Shown piece after piece: positions 48,061-62,640 of a stretch of 64,000 nt of DNA (the stretch's first letter is position 1; each line of letters opens with the position of its first letter). The DNA is from Embiotoca jacksoni (lineage: Eukaryota; Chordata; Actinopteri; Embiotocidae). The notes below the pieces were generated by a model. It ran no database searches, was not told the DNA's origin, and saw nothing but the letters and a program-made list of their open reading frames with translations. Where the stretch lies: assembly GCA_022577435.1 (NCBI GenBank), contig JAKOON010000004.1, forward strand, positions 1,645,501-1,709,500. Reading direction: 5' to 3'. The position numbers and the translations under genes are program-made.

Positions 48061-51000
48061 TCAGATATCCAAGCAGGGGCGCCTGGGTGGGATGAAATGA
48101 GAGTGGGATGATAATGAGCGATGAATGAGTCACGCATCAAGAGTGGGCCTGGAGAACTTGCGACAGCAGCGGGCCGTTAGAGAGGGGAGCTATTTTCTAA
48201 ATCATGTTGCCACAGAAACGGGGACAAAACAGGGGACCGCAAAGTGCAAAAAAACACAAAAGCCGCAAGCATCCAACCAAAAGATGACATCATTGCTCAA
48301 CAATTGCATTTCAGATTTAACAGAATTGGATTCAAAACAAAACAAAAAATGAACAAAGAACAATCAGAAACATAAAAGCAACTTTGGAAAAAATATGCTG
48401 TTTTTGAAACGAACTGCTTCTAACAGCAAACAGTTTTTAAACATCCATCCATGATGAAACAGCTTTGAAATTTTGACATCATTATGCACCAAAACAATAA
48501 AATCCCAATTCTGAGCTCTGCTCCAGAGGACATATTTGTGTTTTTTGTTTTTGTTGCACTCTTTCAGGCTCTTTTTCCTCTAAATTGTTTATTCTCCATG
48601 ATGTGAATCTCCTTGAATTGCCTTCAGCGATGATATGCGCTCTATAAATAAACAATAACCACGTAAACACCACCCTAAAGCAATCAATGCAATTCAATTC
48701 TAATGTAATAGAATAGTAATAAAAAATAGCAATAGTTTCATATTATAGGTCACAAATCAATATTCAGTTTCGAGCTTATTCCCTTTTAAAATATACAATA
48801 AAGAATTAAACAGCAGATGTCTGTAGGCATGGATCTGAAGCTGGGAGCCTTCTTCTCTCTTTCTTTCTTTGTTTGTCTGAATCTTCATTTCCTTGAGGTA
48901 TACGCTGATGCAAGCCTCATGTTGTCTGCATACAAATGAAGTATCAAATATAGCATCATGATTGCAATGTGCGAGAAAAGGATCTGCAACCTGCCTCTAA
49001 TTCACACTGCAAGTCAAATGTGATTATGCTCCCACGTTTCAGAGTCTAAATCAGGCTCAGCTGCTAAAGTGCAACGTCCTCACCTTTTTTAGAGGACAGC
49101 TGTAGAGCGAGTGACTGTACAGACTGTAGACTCTGCTTCAGAAATCAATGACTGTTATAGCTCTCGCTGCTCCCACCTCGCTGCAGCGATATTAGAAAAG
49201 GAGCAGAAAAGAGGCTTTGAAGATCAGTGTACTTTATGTAGAGTGGCATCCCAAACTGTGGTCTCTGACAGGGACAGGTTCACTACATGAAAGGAAACAG
49301 TGCAGCTATGCCCTCCCTCATGCTCGGGGAAAGTCTCTGCTCAGGAGGGGACCTGAGAGTGCTATAGATAAAACACAGTAAGAGCCTTTCATATGCACCA
49401 GTTCCTCCTCTCAGACCCGGAGCCCCTCACAAGGTTTTGCAGCGTAATTGCGTTGCCTGCTGTTGAGTGCAGCGTGAGCGTCTGACTCCCAGGATGTGGT
49501 TTACTTTGAACGCAGCTCTAATTGACACGGATTGATTTGCTTGTTTCCCAAACATGTCCAGAGATGGGACCCTTGAGGACGGATGTAAACAGTGTGGTAT
49601 CTTTTACATCTCTGTAATGCCCATCTGTCTCCGGCCTGGACACTTGAATGCTGGTATTCCTCCACATTTAGGTTTCAAACTGTAACTCACAAAGAGACCG
49701 TTTGATTCTGGTTTGACCCAGAAACCGGCACTCAAAACTTTCTCATTCTTTCTGTAAACTTCTTTTCCTCACTTCCTCCCACTCTCTTTTAATCCATTAA
49801 GCCGTTGATGACGCTGAGTGTTTCTGTGGGGTAAGACGGTCGTTACATAAGCAAACGTTCTTCTAATGTGCTGCTGACCCCGAACGACAGAAAGACCCTT
49901 TTAGAAAACGGGAGCAGTCGTTCTCGTGGTCTCAACGTGAGCTCTCAGGGCTGTGATTTCCATCACAGTCAACATAACACTCACCGTTTGAGATCAATAA
50001 GCAACAGTCGTAATAATCCTTCACAGCAAAAGAAAACAACAAAAAGTTTTTAGTGACGTAAAACACTAAAAAAAGATACCAAACTCATCCTCAAGCAAAG
50101 CTGTTGATCACCAAGTTACATAATGTTACATAACTGGGAACTGAAGCTCGATTGTGAGAGTGAAAGACAAGACATCAAAGTCTACGTACAGAGAGGGATG
50201 ACGTCCGCACACAAAGCTTTCAGTAGAGCTACAGAACACCAAGCAAGTGAAATGACCAGAAGAAATCTGCATCGTGTAGGTCTTCACAGGAGAGACGTTA
50301 ACAGTTTGCAGCCATTTTAAATGCATATAGTTAAAGGCAGCGGATTGTTTAAAATGAGAGTGTTTGTTCTGGAGGAAGACCCCACCGCCAGGAAATACCA
50401 CATAGACATAAGATGCAGCACAAACGGTTTCCTCCTTATTGCTGCTGCTGCTGCAAGAAAACCTGGAACAAACCACACCGTATTCTACCGCGACAAATAG
50501 ATTACCTGCATGTGGCTGGAACAGTCTGCGCTTTGACAGTGATTTATGGCCGGCTGCTATCACATTTTGCTATTCACACTGCAAGGTCAAAACATCCGTA
50601 GGACACACACTCCTCGCAATGCATGGATACAACAGAGAAGTCACAGTCTCAGCTGCAGTTTTTTTAACAGTGGATTTATCCTTTGTCTGTAATTTTACTC
50701 CTGTGAGAGATAAAAAAAAAAATAATTAAAAAAAAAAATATGAATAAATATATTGTCCTGGATTTATCTGCTTCTGTTAACTTCATTCTCGTAAAGGAAT
50801 ATTTGCTCACTAAACCGACCCTGACTGATGCACTCGTGATGACTGTAACAGTGAAGTCAGCTGGATGTAAAAGTTATTCTGCTTCAGTGGTACGGAAGCA
50901 AGTCAGTGATCACACAACAACAGGATGATCTCAGAAAGCCCTATAAATATCTATTCTCTGTTTACACTTGAGTGGTGGGGATTTGTAATATAAGCAAGAA

Positions 51001-54000
51001 ATACCATTATTTTCATCCCTCTTGTTTCCAAAATCTCTGTATTGCTGGAGATAGCAGTATTAAATATCACTTAATATATTTTTTTTATCAGTTACTTGAG
51101 GCCGTACAACCATAATTAACCTCTCAGTTAAGTGCAAATGTTGTCATTAATCCTGTCTGGAGAAACAATGTGGTTGCCACGAAGCCATCTACTCAGGAAT
51201 CACCTGTTTATATAAAGAACGACTGGGTATTATAGGGAATGACAAATGGTTGTGAAGAATAATTAAAAGGCTGGAGTGGTTCTTTATCTCTGTGAGGCTC
51301 TGCTGAGAGCCTTTTCCCCCACACCGGCGCTGTGAATACCGTTGATGAATGACTCATTGTGCATCAGCTATTTTGGCAACAGAGTGATGATAACAGGACA
51401 GGCTGAGTTAGGTAATGCCTCAAAATATTTAGTCAGTCTTGGAAGTGTTTTAAGAGAGGAACGTGAAAATCTGCATGAAAATGAAGAGAATGTGTTCATT
51501 TACTTTTTAATCAACAAAGGATTTCAGGAGTTTTCAGATCATTTGGGTTTTTTCTTCTTTCTTTCTTTCTTTCCTTTTTTTTAAAAGACAGTTTGGTTTG
51601 TGTACAAATTACACAATGATAAAATGGACTAAATTAATTAATGAAATGTTATGTGCCCTTTTTTCGAGTCTTATAAACTACATTGGGGGTGTTTTGTTAT
51701 GCTAGGCTAACCATGTGCTGGTTGTAGCTCTCAATTATATTTGAGTAACATGCAGCTTCTTAAATGTCGATTTTCTGAGTTGCAGAAAATATACCACAGT
51801 CTATAAATTATTCTCGTTTCATTTCTTTTTTGAGAACAGGATATGAAGAAGATGCTTCATGTATTATGAAAAGCTGTTTGTGTGAGCGTCCAGCGTTAAA
51901 GATCTGAGAGTTGAACGTCGCCCGCTGTCCTCATAATACTGGACGGATGCAGCAGCTGTATATCGCTCTCTTATGTAACGGTACCTTAACTCCTCTAAGA
52001 AGAGATTCCTGCAGGACACAGAGGTTTCACGAGCAGCTCAATCGACTTTGGTTTTTATCTATAACAATCGATCAATAAGAATAATCAATACGACACAGAG
52101 AGGAACATTTACACTTTCTAAAAACATCCTGATAAGCAGCTGGATGTGACTCAAGTTTGAGAGAAACGCTTAAAGCTATCTGGAGTATTATTTCATAACC
52201 ACGGCTGAATGAACACAAGCCTCCAGGACTTCAACATATCTCAGGTTTACAGAACTGATTTTTTTTTTTTACATTCATACACCGTAAATAGAACAATCAT
52301 TTAGGGAACACGTTATTTTACATCCCAGTAAAATCCCCACATTTTCCTTTTGACTTTTCCTATAAATAATGATGAAATTTGGCACTTGATCACTATAAAA
52401 GGTTTAGTAAGCACCTATAGATCCATACATGTCAGACAGATGAGTGATAACTGCCTTTTAATTCATCTGATAACAGATGAGATGGGAACACAATGTGCAC
52501 GAGGCAGATAATCTGCTTAATGCACTGCGTGGAAAAAAAACAAAAAGAGAGAAACAAGTGTTGCTTCTGCAGCTTGTTTTCCAGTGTTTGAGGACAGGTG
52601 GCTCAGAGCCACGTTCTGGCAGCAGGTCTCGACTGTCTGATCAGTAATCTGCTCACTGTCTGCTCTGGCTGGAGGACACAAACCTGTGCAGCGTCGACCA
52701 TATTGTATCTTATTAGGTTTCACTTTCTGTGGAGGAGCAGCATCTGTTTGAGGTGTCAGGTTCCCACGAGAACAATGTTTGTGAGCCGGTGGACTTCTTT
52801 CATCCGGCACCGGTTGTTTTACCGGGTGAAAGTAACAGACCGGCCCCGTGAGCGGGCAATGTTGATGCACGTGTGGTTAGATGTATTAGATAGTTGCTGA
52901 TGTGTGAATAACTGAATTACCGTGTTGTGTATCATGCTCCGCTGAAAATATAATTCATTTTAAGCAAGAGGGTGAATGCTTTATGTTAAAAGAAAAACAC
53001 AAAAAAAATGCTTTGTAGTTCTGGTTCTGTCCGAGCTCAGAATTGTTTTGGTCTACCTCAAAAGGCAAAGCATCTGCTAGATTGAGCTAAATGCTAACCT
53101 GTTCACAATGACTACCAACATGGGATTTATTGCTGGTTCATCATCTTTGGCCAAAATTTGCTTCAATATTATATATATATATTATATTTGATGAGAATGT
53201 CCTTAGTTATTTAGATGTCTAGCACAAATTAAAATTGTGAACCGATAACGGTGCTGTTTAAGTCAGGAGATCATCAAAGTGAATCAAACTCAGAGGAGAA
53301 CACGAATGTTTGTACAAAATATCAGCAGCTCAAACAGAAGTTAACATTTCACTCTGCAGCCCAAGAAGATAATCTGCTTGTGGCAGCGGAGGATAAATCA
53401 GGAGATCCCAAATTCATTAGAGGAAGTGATCTAAGAGCAGTTTTGTGCCATTTTTTTTTCCATCATCATAAATCATGTGATAATTTGACTGAAGCACGGA
53501 CTTTGAAACAGTGAACTCAGAACGGTTACTGCTGGCTCATTTAAAATGGCCAATCATGCCCCCCCCACACCCCTACCCCACCCCCCATTGAACCTCAGAT
53601 CTCAGGAATTAGCTTTTTGCATGTTGAAAGATATTAACAACACACATGACCTCATTTCTAAATACCTGAAATCAGACTTTATTCGAATAAAAAAAACCAT
53701 TGCTGACAGCATTTCCACTCCTACTGCAGTGTTGTGGTGTCATAGCAGCTGGTAGAGACAACATGATTGACACTGATTGCTGCATAAACAAGCTGATAGA
53801 TATGAAAGGATCTAAATTCATATCCGTCCAAGACAAGACATTTGGCTTCAGGCAGTTTTCAAATCAGCAGGCCATGAATATCAAATCATTCAAAATTGCA
53901 CAGAGCAGAGCGACTGGTGGACATCTGGTCCAACGGTGCCAGAGCTGTGCTGCCTGCTTGTTAGCATATCAAAGACAGGGCTGTATTTTTCCAGAAAAGA

Positions 54001-54849
54001 AATAATCATTTGAATGGTAATAATATTTTATATGAACATTTTAGAAAAGCACCTTCGCCTTACATAATAGCCAGAAGACGACATTATACAAGCTAATGAC
54101 TGTAATCTGCCAAGAATTTCAGACAGAGTCGCTCTTTGTTTCTAAGTGCAAAAGTTGGACCCCCCCTCCCCCCTCCTCCCCCCCCGACCAGAACCACCAC
54201 CAACCTCGTTATCCAACCTTGTTTGTGAGTTGCCTGCACTCTGAGAATACACAACACGCAGCACAGAAGAAAGGGAATGTTTTCAACGGAGGTTATTCAG
54301 CTGCAAACGTCGCCCTCAACCTTTCCTCCCTTCTCTGAATTTATTTCAAAGAGATGTGAAATTGTCAGTTTCTACGTAATCTCTTCCTGCGCTGTTCGCC
54401 GAGGACAGTTTCCCTCATTGTGGACGCGCTGCCTCGCTCGCCGACGGCCACGTTTTCCTCCGGAGGCCGGTGTCTGAGACTTGGAGCTCGTGTACCATCC
54501 TTTGTATTCGATGGTTAACACACCATACAAATAAGCAAAGGTCTTATGTGTTCTATAGTTTGAATGAACCACTTTGACCCAAACTATCTTTAAGAGCTGA
54601 GATTTGCACAAAGCCTCTTTCAGTTGGATTGAAGATCCTCTGCTGCTATTGTTGCAAAAATAACTTGAATATGTCTCTTGACCACCTCCAGTCTTAACCT
54701 GCCATATGCAGCCCAAGTTTACAGATGAAAACAGTCTCAGTTCAGTTGAACCGTTCGGTTTTCCATCATATCACGATCTTCATTATACTGAGGAAGACTT
54801 CCCCGACTAATGACTAAATTCAAAGCTGCTATTCTGAAACTCATAATGC

Positions 54850-54975
54850 CTGTCCATGCAAGGCGCTCACCTGCCATCGGGAGCAACTTGTGATTCAGAG
54901 TCTTGCCCAAGGACACTTTGGCATGAGAAACCAGGGATTGAACCACCGACCTTATGATCTGAGCAACAGCTGCCC
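54850..54975 (-). mobile_element. tRNA-derived SINE fragment
   Basis: On the minus strand GTTGCTCAGATCAT resembles a polymerase III A box, and GGTTCAATCCC (54934-54944) a B box. They are followed by TGTCCTTGGGCAAGACTCTGA, a body sequence frequent in fish SINE-like repeats. It has no cloverleaf, so it is not a tRNA gene. Confidence 0.6.
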
Positions 54976-57838
54976 ACAAATATAATGAAAATCCTGTGAT
55001 ATAAGGAGACCACATGGACTATAAAAGCATTTTGTTGTTCTGTTTGTCTCGTGAAGTTTGGAAAGCCACCAACTTGGACGCAGTGATGTGGAAACCATTT
55101 TTCTTTTTGATTATTGGGTCTTTCGCTTTCTGCTCGTGCTGCAAGCGCCACACGGTTGAGAAAAACTGTTCAGCGACCAGCCAATCAGGAAGCTCTGAAC
55201 GGATCAGAAATGGATCACGAGAGTAAATACAGAAATGCAGGAGAAGAAAAAAGTTGTTTACATGCAAAAGGAGGTTACTTTTGTCTTTTCTTACCACATT
55301 TTCCTCCTTTATGTAACGACAGTCAGCTCGGTTCACCGAGCGGCCAGTCATTACAAGGGCTGGCTTACGAGGTGGATGGAAGGATTGAGGTTAGAAATTG
55401 CCTTAATTCCCCCTTTATTACTTCACCGGCCAGAGGAGAGCGGACGAGTGCAATTTTAGATCTGACCCACCATAGAAAGGCATTAAGTTTGTTTGCAATG
55501 AGACATAAATGTAATAAAAGAGTGAAAATATCACAGCATGTCTGCAGCGATCAATATCTGTCAGGCTTAGATCTACCGGAGCTGCATGTTTGCACAGAGC
55601 CAGTCGACAGAGCGTCGGGATAACAGACAGGAACTGTTGCTGACAGGAGCCCACTATTAAAGGCATCGTCTTCATGTTGAACAAACCATAACATTAGAAG
55701 AACTTTAAGACCATTATTAGTCAAAAATAACTATTTGTCTAGATAAGTAAAAACGAAAACAACAAAAAAATGTAGTTAACACCTGTTTAAGAAAAACAAA
55801 AGTCATCATTTTCAGTATCAGCTGGCAGCCGTCAGATCTTTTGTTACGAATGATCACAATTTAAGTGTTTAACAATTATTTAAATGATTAGTTTACCAAA
55901 ATATGGAAAACAAATTGTATTCTTTTTTTACAGAATATGATGCAGAAAAAAAAGGTGAAATTGTTCTAATTGTGTGTTGTTGTTTTTTTTTCATCTTCGT
56001 TAATTATCACAATCCGAGTAAAATTCACTATTAAAGTGCTAATTTCAGATTGGACAATAAAGTTGATCGGTAAACATTAAAATATTCTGCCTCCATTAGA
56101 TATCTTTATCAGAAGTGTTTGATGACCACATTTCTGTCGATATATTGATCATTGTATTATCATACCAATATTGGCCCCAACAACCCAGTATCTGTATAAC
56201 CAACAGAATACACCATGAACAGCCTCCACAGGGATTATTTCTTTATATAATAGCAGTTTTTAATTGACTTTTTTGCTACAGAAAAAACTGTCCTTCTTAA
56301 AACTATTCTTTGAACTATGCAGAGCAACTGGGTCATTGTATCTGAAACGAGAGACTGCTACTAGGTTTAAAAATAAATTAATGTAATCTTCAGTGTGGTG
56401 AATAACATATCAAACGTCTCAACACAGTATTTATGTGGGGATCTTGTTTTATCGTTGTCGTCACAGTGCATAAAAACTAAAACTGTGGGTTTTTGTATTT
56501 CTCATGAGCATCGTAACAGAAAAGTAGATGTTGACATCAGACTACGGTTGGAATAAGATATCTTCCTGCAACCAGTCAAAGATGACATCTGACTTGAAAG
56601 CAATTTAAAAATTCCTGAAAGCCTGTCAGAAAGCGCAAACAGTAATTAGCCATCTCTTCATTTAATGGGGAAATGTTAAAACAGTGATTATCTTGTCTTT
56701 GTTGTCTTGATTAATTCATTCGCTGGCGTGAAAGCGAGCAGCTGCAGGTCTGCAAATCAGCAGCAACAATCACCACATCGCTGCAATCTTCGTGGCTGTG
56801 TGGGGCGAGGCAGAGATACCAGAGCCCTAAACTATCCATCATTATTTGGGGATCAGATCTCTGAAGTTTTAAAAGGGTTAACTGTGTAAACACTGCGATT
56901 AAATATATTTTTCCACGTGCCCACATTTGTGTCCGTGTTGCTCTCTATTTATAAAAAGCTCTATTTGGCAGAATGTATATTATACGTGTAGAAAAATCAC
57001 ACAGCTAGTTTTAGTGTTTTTATTATTCCCCACTAACGTCACAAAAAGACCGAAAAACAAACCATGTGTCTCAATTCTCATCCTGAACCCTCATATGTTC
57101 GTGATCCTCATAAAACATGTCAAATACTGTATAGTGTCTTTCTTTAAAAGGGTAATCATTATTGTGGAACAACGAGACTAGTTTTAACTCAAACAGGAAG
57201 GTTTAAAGCATCTCATTGTTTCCTCTGCAATCTTAAAACAGTGCTTTGGGAAATCATTTTTACCCTGTTAAAAATGTTTTGAATAACTCAATATTCACTG
57301 CTTCTAAAGCATCTGGAGCTCATTCAAGTTTTAGATAACATTAGCATTTTTTTTTATTCAACAGTTTCTCCTGCCGCGGTGCCAACGCTCCGCCGAGGTG
57401 GCGCACCATATGTAAACGAATGCAGAGGAAATTTGTTTGGCCCATTTTCAGCCACAGATTAATATTAATATTCATTGCAGGAGGACAGGTTTTGAGAGAT
57501 TAACAAAAAATAATCTACATAATCATTATAATGACTGTACATGTCACCCTGTGCAATTAAGGCATATTGTAGCAACTATGGAGCGCAGAAAAATGAACTA
57601 CATCAGGATTAGTAGCAGTAGATTAGTAGTTTCTGCATGACAGCACGCAGTTGCTCGTCAATTTTCTAAGTAAATGAACTAATTACAGTTTGCGCTCAAA
57701 GCAACAGCGCCCTCGTCACATTGTCATTATCAACACAACAGATAACTGTTAGTATAGCCTAAAGCCTAAACGTATACAGGGGTGGTTGCTGACTTTGTAA
57801 AGCTGGTATGCCGTGATGTATTTATGTCCAACACTCAC

Positions 57839-57925
57839 GGTGCGTTTGCAGCGACTGCCGGCCGGATGATAAACCCGTCGTGGGTAAACACGACGTCTTT
57901 GAGGAACCGGCTGCCTTCAAAATAT
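57839..57925 (-). CDS. Unassigned possible coding exon
   Basis: An 87-base open stretch between a good acceptor (TTTTGCCTGCAG) and a consensus donor (GTGAGT). Read in phase it gives YFEGSRFLKDVVFTHDGF followed by IIRPAVAANAP, with GC-rich third positions unlike the AT-rich flanks. Start and end phases are equal and the length is a multiple of three. I recognise no family, and find no partner exon nearby. It is on the same strand as CHN1 and 10 kb upstream of its alpha-1 start, so it could be an exon of an alternative CHN1 transcript, of the next gene, or a chance open frame with splice-like ends. Confidence 0.35.
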
Positions 57926-59319
57926 CTGCAGGCAAAACAAAACAGTCGATAGTCATTGATCACTTGAGCCAAGTAAGTTGTTAGTACCATCAACTATTGA
58001 ATAGTACTTGCTGATCCTGCTGCTGCAGGTCACCTGCTCATCAAAAATATTATCAAAACAAAGTACACGTGTATATTTTTCGATGCATCCAATATAATTT
58101 TGGTTTTTATAACAAAAGCTTTGGGGTTTCTTATCAGTTGCCTGCATTAATCTAGGTGTTACCTTAAGAAAAACATCCAGACTTTAAAAAAAAAACAACA
58201 AAAAAAAAACCGATGATGTAAAAAGTGAAAAACAAGAAATCATGACTGTCACTCTCTCAGCTCGCTGGTAGGATTCACAGATCTGTCATCAGCTGGCACA
58301 AAAGAGCTGAGGGCTGCCAGACAGACATGATCCTCGTTTCACCTCGATAGTTCTGTTTATGAGCACGAGAAGCATAATATCGCCACTAAAAGCGGTGACC
58401 TCACGGTCCCTGGTGTCATCTGATAAACCAGAGTCATCAAGCTCCTCTTCATGTGTGATGAGAAGTAACCTCATTAGCTCGCTGCTGCTCTTAAACATTG
58501 GATAGTTAAATCCTGGGTGAGCCGCCTCTTCTGTAATCCCATTAACTTCATCAAGCTCAGCCTCAACTTAACTGCTGGAGAGAAAAAAATGGGTGCGAGA
58601 CCGTGCAGGAGCTCGCTGAAAGAAAAGTAATACTGTCAAATTGCGTGCTGGCACATATTTTCAAAGTCCACATAAGGATTTGTGAAATTCACATCAGGGC
58701 AAAGCTGTTTTTAAACCCATTTAGTAGATTTATGGAAATCCCATTAAAGTGTGACCGACTGAGTCACTGCTGCAGAAACTAGAAGATACGCCGGCTCTGA
58801 CAAAAATTGACTATTTTTTTTTTTTAATGGATCACAATGAATATAAAAAAAGCAGTAACACAATCACAGACTGTGGAGGGGAGCGTGTCTAGAAAGAGGC
58901 CGGTTCTTCTGGCTCTTTATGATTATTGATGAAAAGAAAAAGATTTATTCAATCAATAAAATACATTTCAGTGGAAAATAAAAGAGCAGAGTGTGTCTTG
59001 ATTGATATAATACAGAGTGACAGTAGAAAATGGCTGCTTTGCATCGTGTATTCCTCTAATTCTCACCTAGTACAACCTGCAAGGTCATTTTCAGTAGAGC
59101 TGCTCTCTTCATGCATTACAATGAGTCAACTGCTTCGTACATAACAAGGTAATTATTTAGAAGTCATTCCAAATCATTCTTTTAAATATCTACATAAATC
59201 TGCATTTTTTTATTGCAGAAGAACCATTTTATCCGTCAGAGTTATATACAGTATGTTTACACACAGGAATCTGACCTCTGCATTTAACCTCTATCTGTGA
59301 GAAGCGAAAAAACACACAC

Positions 59320-59445
59320 TTACCCGCCAGCTGATGGGTTATGTGCCTTGCTCAAGGGTACTTCAGCCTTGCTAAGGAATCGAAAATGCAACTCTTTGGT
59401 CCCAACCGCTGCTTCTCAACCTCCAGTCCACAGCCCATCATGAAA
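59320..59445. mobile_element. Degenerate SINE-like fragment
   Basis: GTGCCTTGCTCAAGGGTACTTC followed by TCTTTGGTCCCAACCGCTGCTTCTC resembles the body and inverted tRNA-like head of repeats common in teleost genomes. Strongly diverged; boundaries approximate. Confidence 0.4.
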
Positions 59446-62089
59446 CTGCAAACAGAGAGCAGGACTTTTGTTACATTTGCAATTATAATTTTGCTTCAAT
59501 TATGAGGATCTCCTGTTTTTTTCTGTTTTGCATCATTGCAAACTTAAATTTGAGAGTTTTGGGTGTCTGATCCGATAAAGTAGGACATTTAAATCTTTCA
59601 TTTTAGACTATAGGAAATTATTTTGGATCAGTTTCACCATTTTATACACAGAATGGACTCATCACTTTAACCTGAATGAGCAAAAACAGAGTGTGTGAAG
59701 AATGCGCCTCACAAAACAGTTTAATAGTCCGATTCATCCTAACTCTGATTTATAAATATCCTGTGACTTAATGACAGAAAAAGTTTCTTGTGTTTGAGCT
59801 GTTTTTGCTTTTTTTCTGGCAGCAAAGTGAATAAAAAAAAACATCAATTTGATGCAACAAAGAAAGGAATCTATCACAATAAGCACCGACCACAAAAATG
59901 TGCTGGGAGAGGCAGCCCAATAAAACGCAGCGTACAATATGGTCCGCCATGAAATGATCGACGGCGTAATGAAGGAGCTAATGAGGGGGATCAAGCACGC
60001 TGCAGAGCCAATAAATCAACACAACTGTGCCTACAATGATACAAGAGCAATCAGTAATGCTGGTCAGTGCACAGGGAGTGGAGGAGGGGAGGGGGGCATG
60101 GGGGTCGACACTGCAATGCAAGCCAATGTCAAGAGCACACTGATTATGGTTTTTGGTATTTACAGAGCACAGCTTGGATAAATGAAAGGTGCATTTTAGT
60201 GTAAAAAATGTAATATAATTCAATAATAACAAAATGTGTATTTGTTAGTTAGTACAGTTAATAAGAATTCCTGTGGACACGCCCCTGGGTAAAAAAAAAA
60301 ATCAATGCTCAGATCCTGTCTGACAATCAATATGTCTTTGCACAGATCGGCACATTGTGAAGAAGATCCCCGGTGTAAGCATGCTGAAGAGAAAAGGTCT
60401 TTAGCACTTTAGTTCAGACGCACCTTCAAGGAGCCATATCGGTGGCACGTAATGAAATCATTTAAAAATAATTTGTACTCACACAGAGATCAGAAGAACA
60501 CTTCCACCCTCATTGTAATCAATACTGATCAATTATTAATTACAAACAAACATCAAGACAGTTTTGCTTTCAAATACTCAACTGTTATGAACAAAGAAAA
60601 TGGAATAGCAGCAAAGAAGGCAGCTTTTATCTCTTATTTTGAACAAAAGAACAGGAGCGACAGCAGAGTAAATGAATAACTTATTTTATAGTCACAACAA
60701 CTTCAACAAAATACATTTGATTAATCCATTTCTCAAACCTCAAATTCACAACCTGCTGTTTACCATCAAACAGGAGGAAATAGTGAGTTTGTTGACTCGA
60801 CAGCGAAGCGGCTCCCCGACTGGAGGTCAACACGGTCACCAAAGACCACAAGAGGTCGACAGATGATTTACGGGGGCTGGAAACACAAGACAACAACTTA
60901 TTGTTTTATATTTGTTCGTGTCTTATGAAATACCGTACAGTACTTCAGGCACAAAATAAAATACTCGTACGAATCTTTAACTCTACACTTTCTGAGGCGG
61001 AAACACACGATCCACGTGTCGTTTACTTTTCAGCAACTTTCAGATTTACAGAATAAGACGAATAAAATATACTCAACAAAATATAAAATGCAATACTTTT
61101 GTTTTCACTTCCTGTTTTATGAGTTGAAGACTTAAGACTACCTCTACGCACACAAAAGATGTATTTCTAAAATTTTGTCCACAAATTGGTTCAAATCTGT
61201 GTTAAAGTGTTTTGTTCAGATTTATTATATGTTGAGATGCAGACGACACAGACATCAGGCTTGGAGGAACTATTTACTTTGATACAGGTCCTGCAATATT
61301 TCATGATACTTAATCCTTCTAGTCCACAACATCTCAAAGGGAAAGTATATTTAACTGCTGCTGTGCTGCATGTTGTTATTTTAGCTCTGGCGGTGTAATG
61401 TATCTCTAATACACTTTGAAAAGAGTCATTCATTCACATTTATCTGATAATCTTAAACATTCAGAACTAAAGGAGTCTCTATTCACTACAGTATTGCTGC
61501 TTTAGAAAAAGGACGTGAATATTTCGCCCATGCAGCAAAAACATCACATGCCGGCTAAACAATACCAGAGTGGCAGCACTCCTCCAGCTTCCCAGCATGC
61601 AGCCTTGTAGCCTCAGCACTGCAAATGGACTGGATCACCATTAAATATTGATAACAATAAGCAAATTCACATAGACCTGCACATACAGTAATAGGCCCAC
61701 TGCCATGAATAGACCTCCATGCATACTAATGCCAGCGGAGACTAATGGAGGAGACGTCCTGGTGCCTCCGGACGCACCGGAGATAGCCGGTGCCCTGGGG
61801 AGGGATTGGCAGAGTGGCGCACGCTCGGTGCACGTGCACACGCCCGCTGGGGATTCGCCTCCGACCGCGCACTTACTGATAACCGAGCTGATACACCCCT
61901 ATAATGCTATTAAACAGCAGCGGCAGAGGCAGATGCCATGCTCAGTCGCCCTCCGTTCAAGATCAAGAGCAAACACCAGAACAGTGTGTGGAGGTTGCCA
62001 ACTGAAAATAATGAGCGGTTATGAGTATTTGTAGAAAGAACATATTAGATCTAATCAGGAGTTCAATTAAATGCCCAGACCATGTATGA

Positions 62090-62640
62090 AAGATATGTTT
62101 AATTCACCACATTTAAATGACAATAAGAGGCCATCTTTGCTGGGTGCTGCAGGCAGCTCTCATTGTGCCTCATGTTTGGTTTGGGACAAGACCAGAGTAT
62201 TTACATAATCTGAATTAAATGTAAATCAAGCCGTTTCATCTTCGTCTCCCTGGATTTGAGGGGTTAAAAGCATGAACTCAAAAAAACAGCACCCCTCAGC
62301 AGGAGGGGGCGAGAGTCCTCATTGTTGAGAGATCTGGAGAGCAAGAGGCCTGCAGCATCTTCATTTCAGCAACCTCTGCGTTTTTAAAATTTAACCCAGA
62401 TGGCCCCTGAAGGAAAAAGGGCCAGCCAGTTTGTACTTAGGATACAATTCACGTAAATGAGGCAGTTTGGCCTTAATCCTTGCCTAATTAAGTGCCGGTC
62501 TGCTGAGGCAGGCTGCTGAGGGCCAAAGCGTAATACCTGTCGAATTATGGGAACAGCTGGAGCCGCCTGCCTGTCAGCAGATCAGCTCCACATTATTATC
62601 CTGCTCATTTATTGAGAGGGTAAAACAGGGACACGCATGT
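62090..62640. promoter_or_regulatory. Possible conserved noncoding element
   Basis: A non-repetitive block with balanced composition between AT-rich flanks, including CCTTGCCTAATTAAGTGCCG (homeodomain core TAATTA) and GAGGCAGGCTGCTGAGGGCC. No reading frame is sustained. Proposed only from texture and location on the HOXD-proximal side. Confidence 0.25.

Noticed and set aside
50126..50563. 145-codon minus-strand open frame
   Set aside because: No recognisable domain, no splice partners and no coding-like composition; one such frame is expected by chance in 16 kb.
54934..54967. tRNA-like A and B boxes on the minus strand
   Set aside because: No acceptor stem or cloverleaf, and the following sequence matches a SINE body, so not a tRNA gene.
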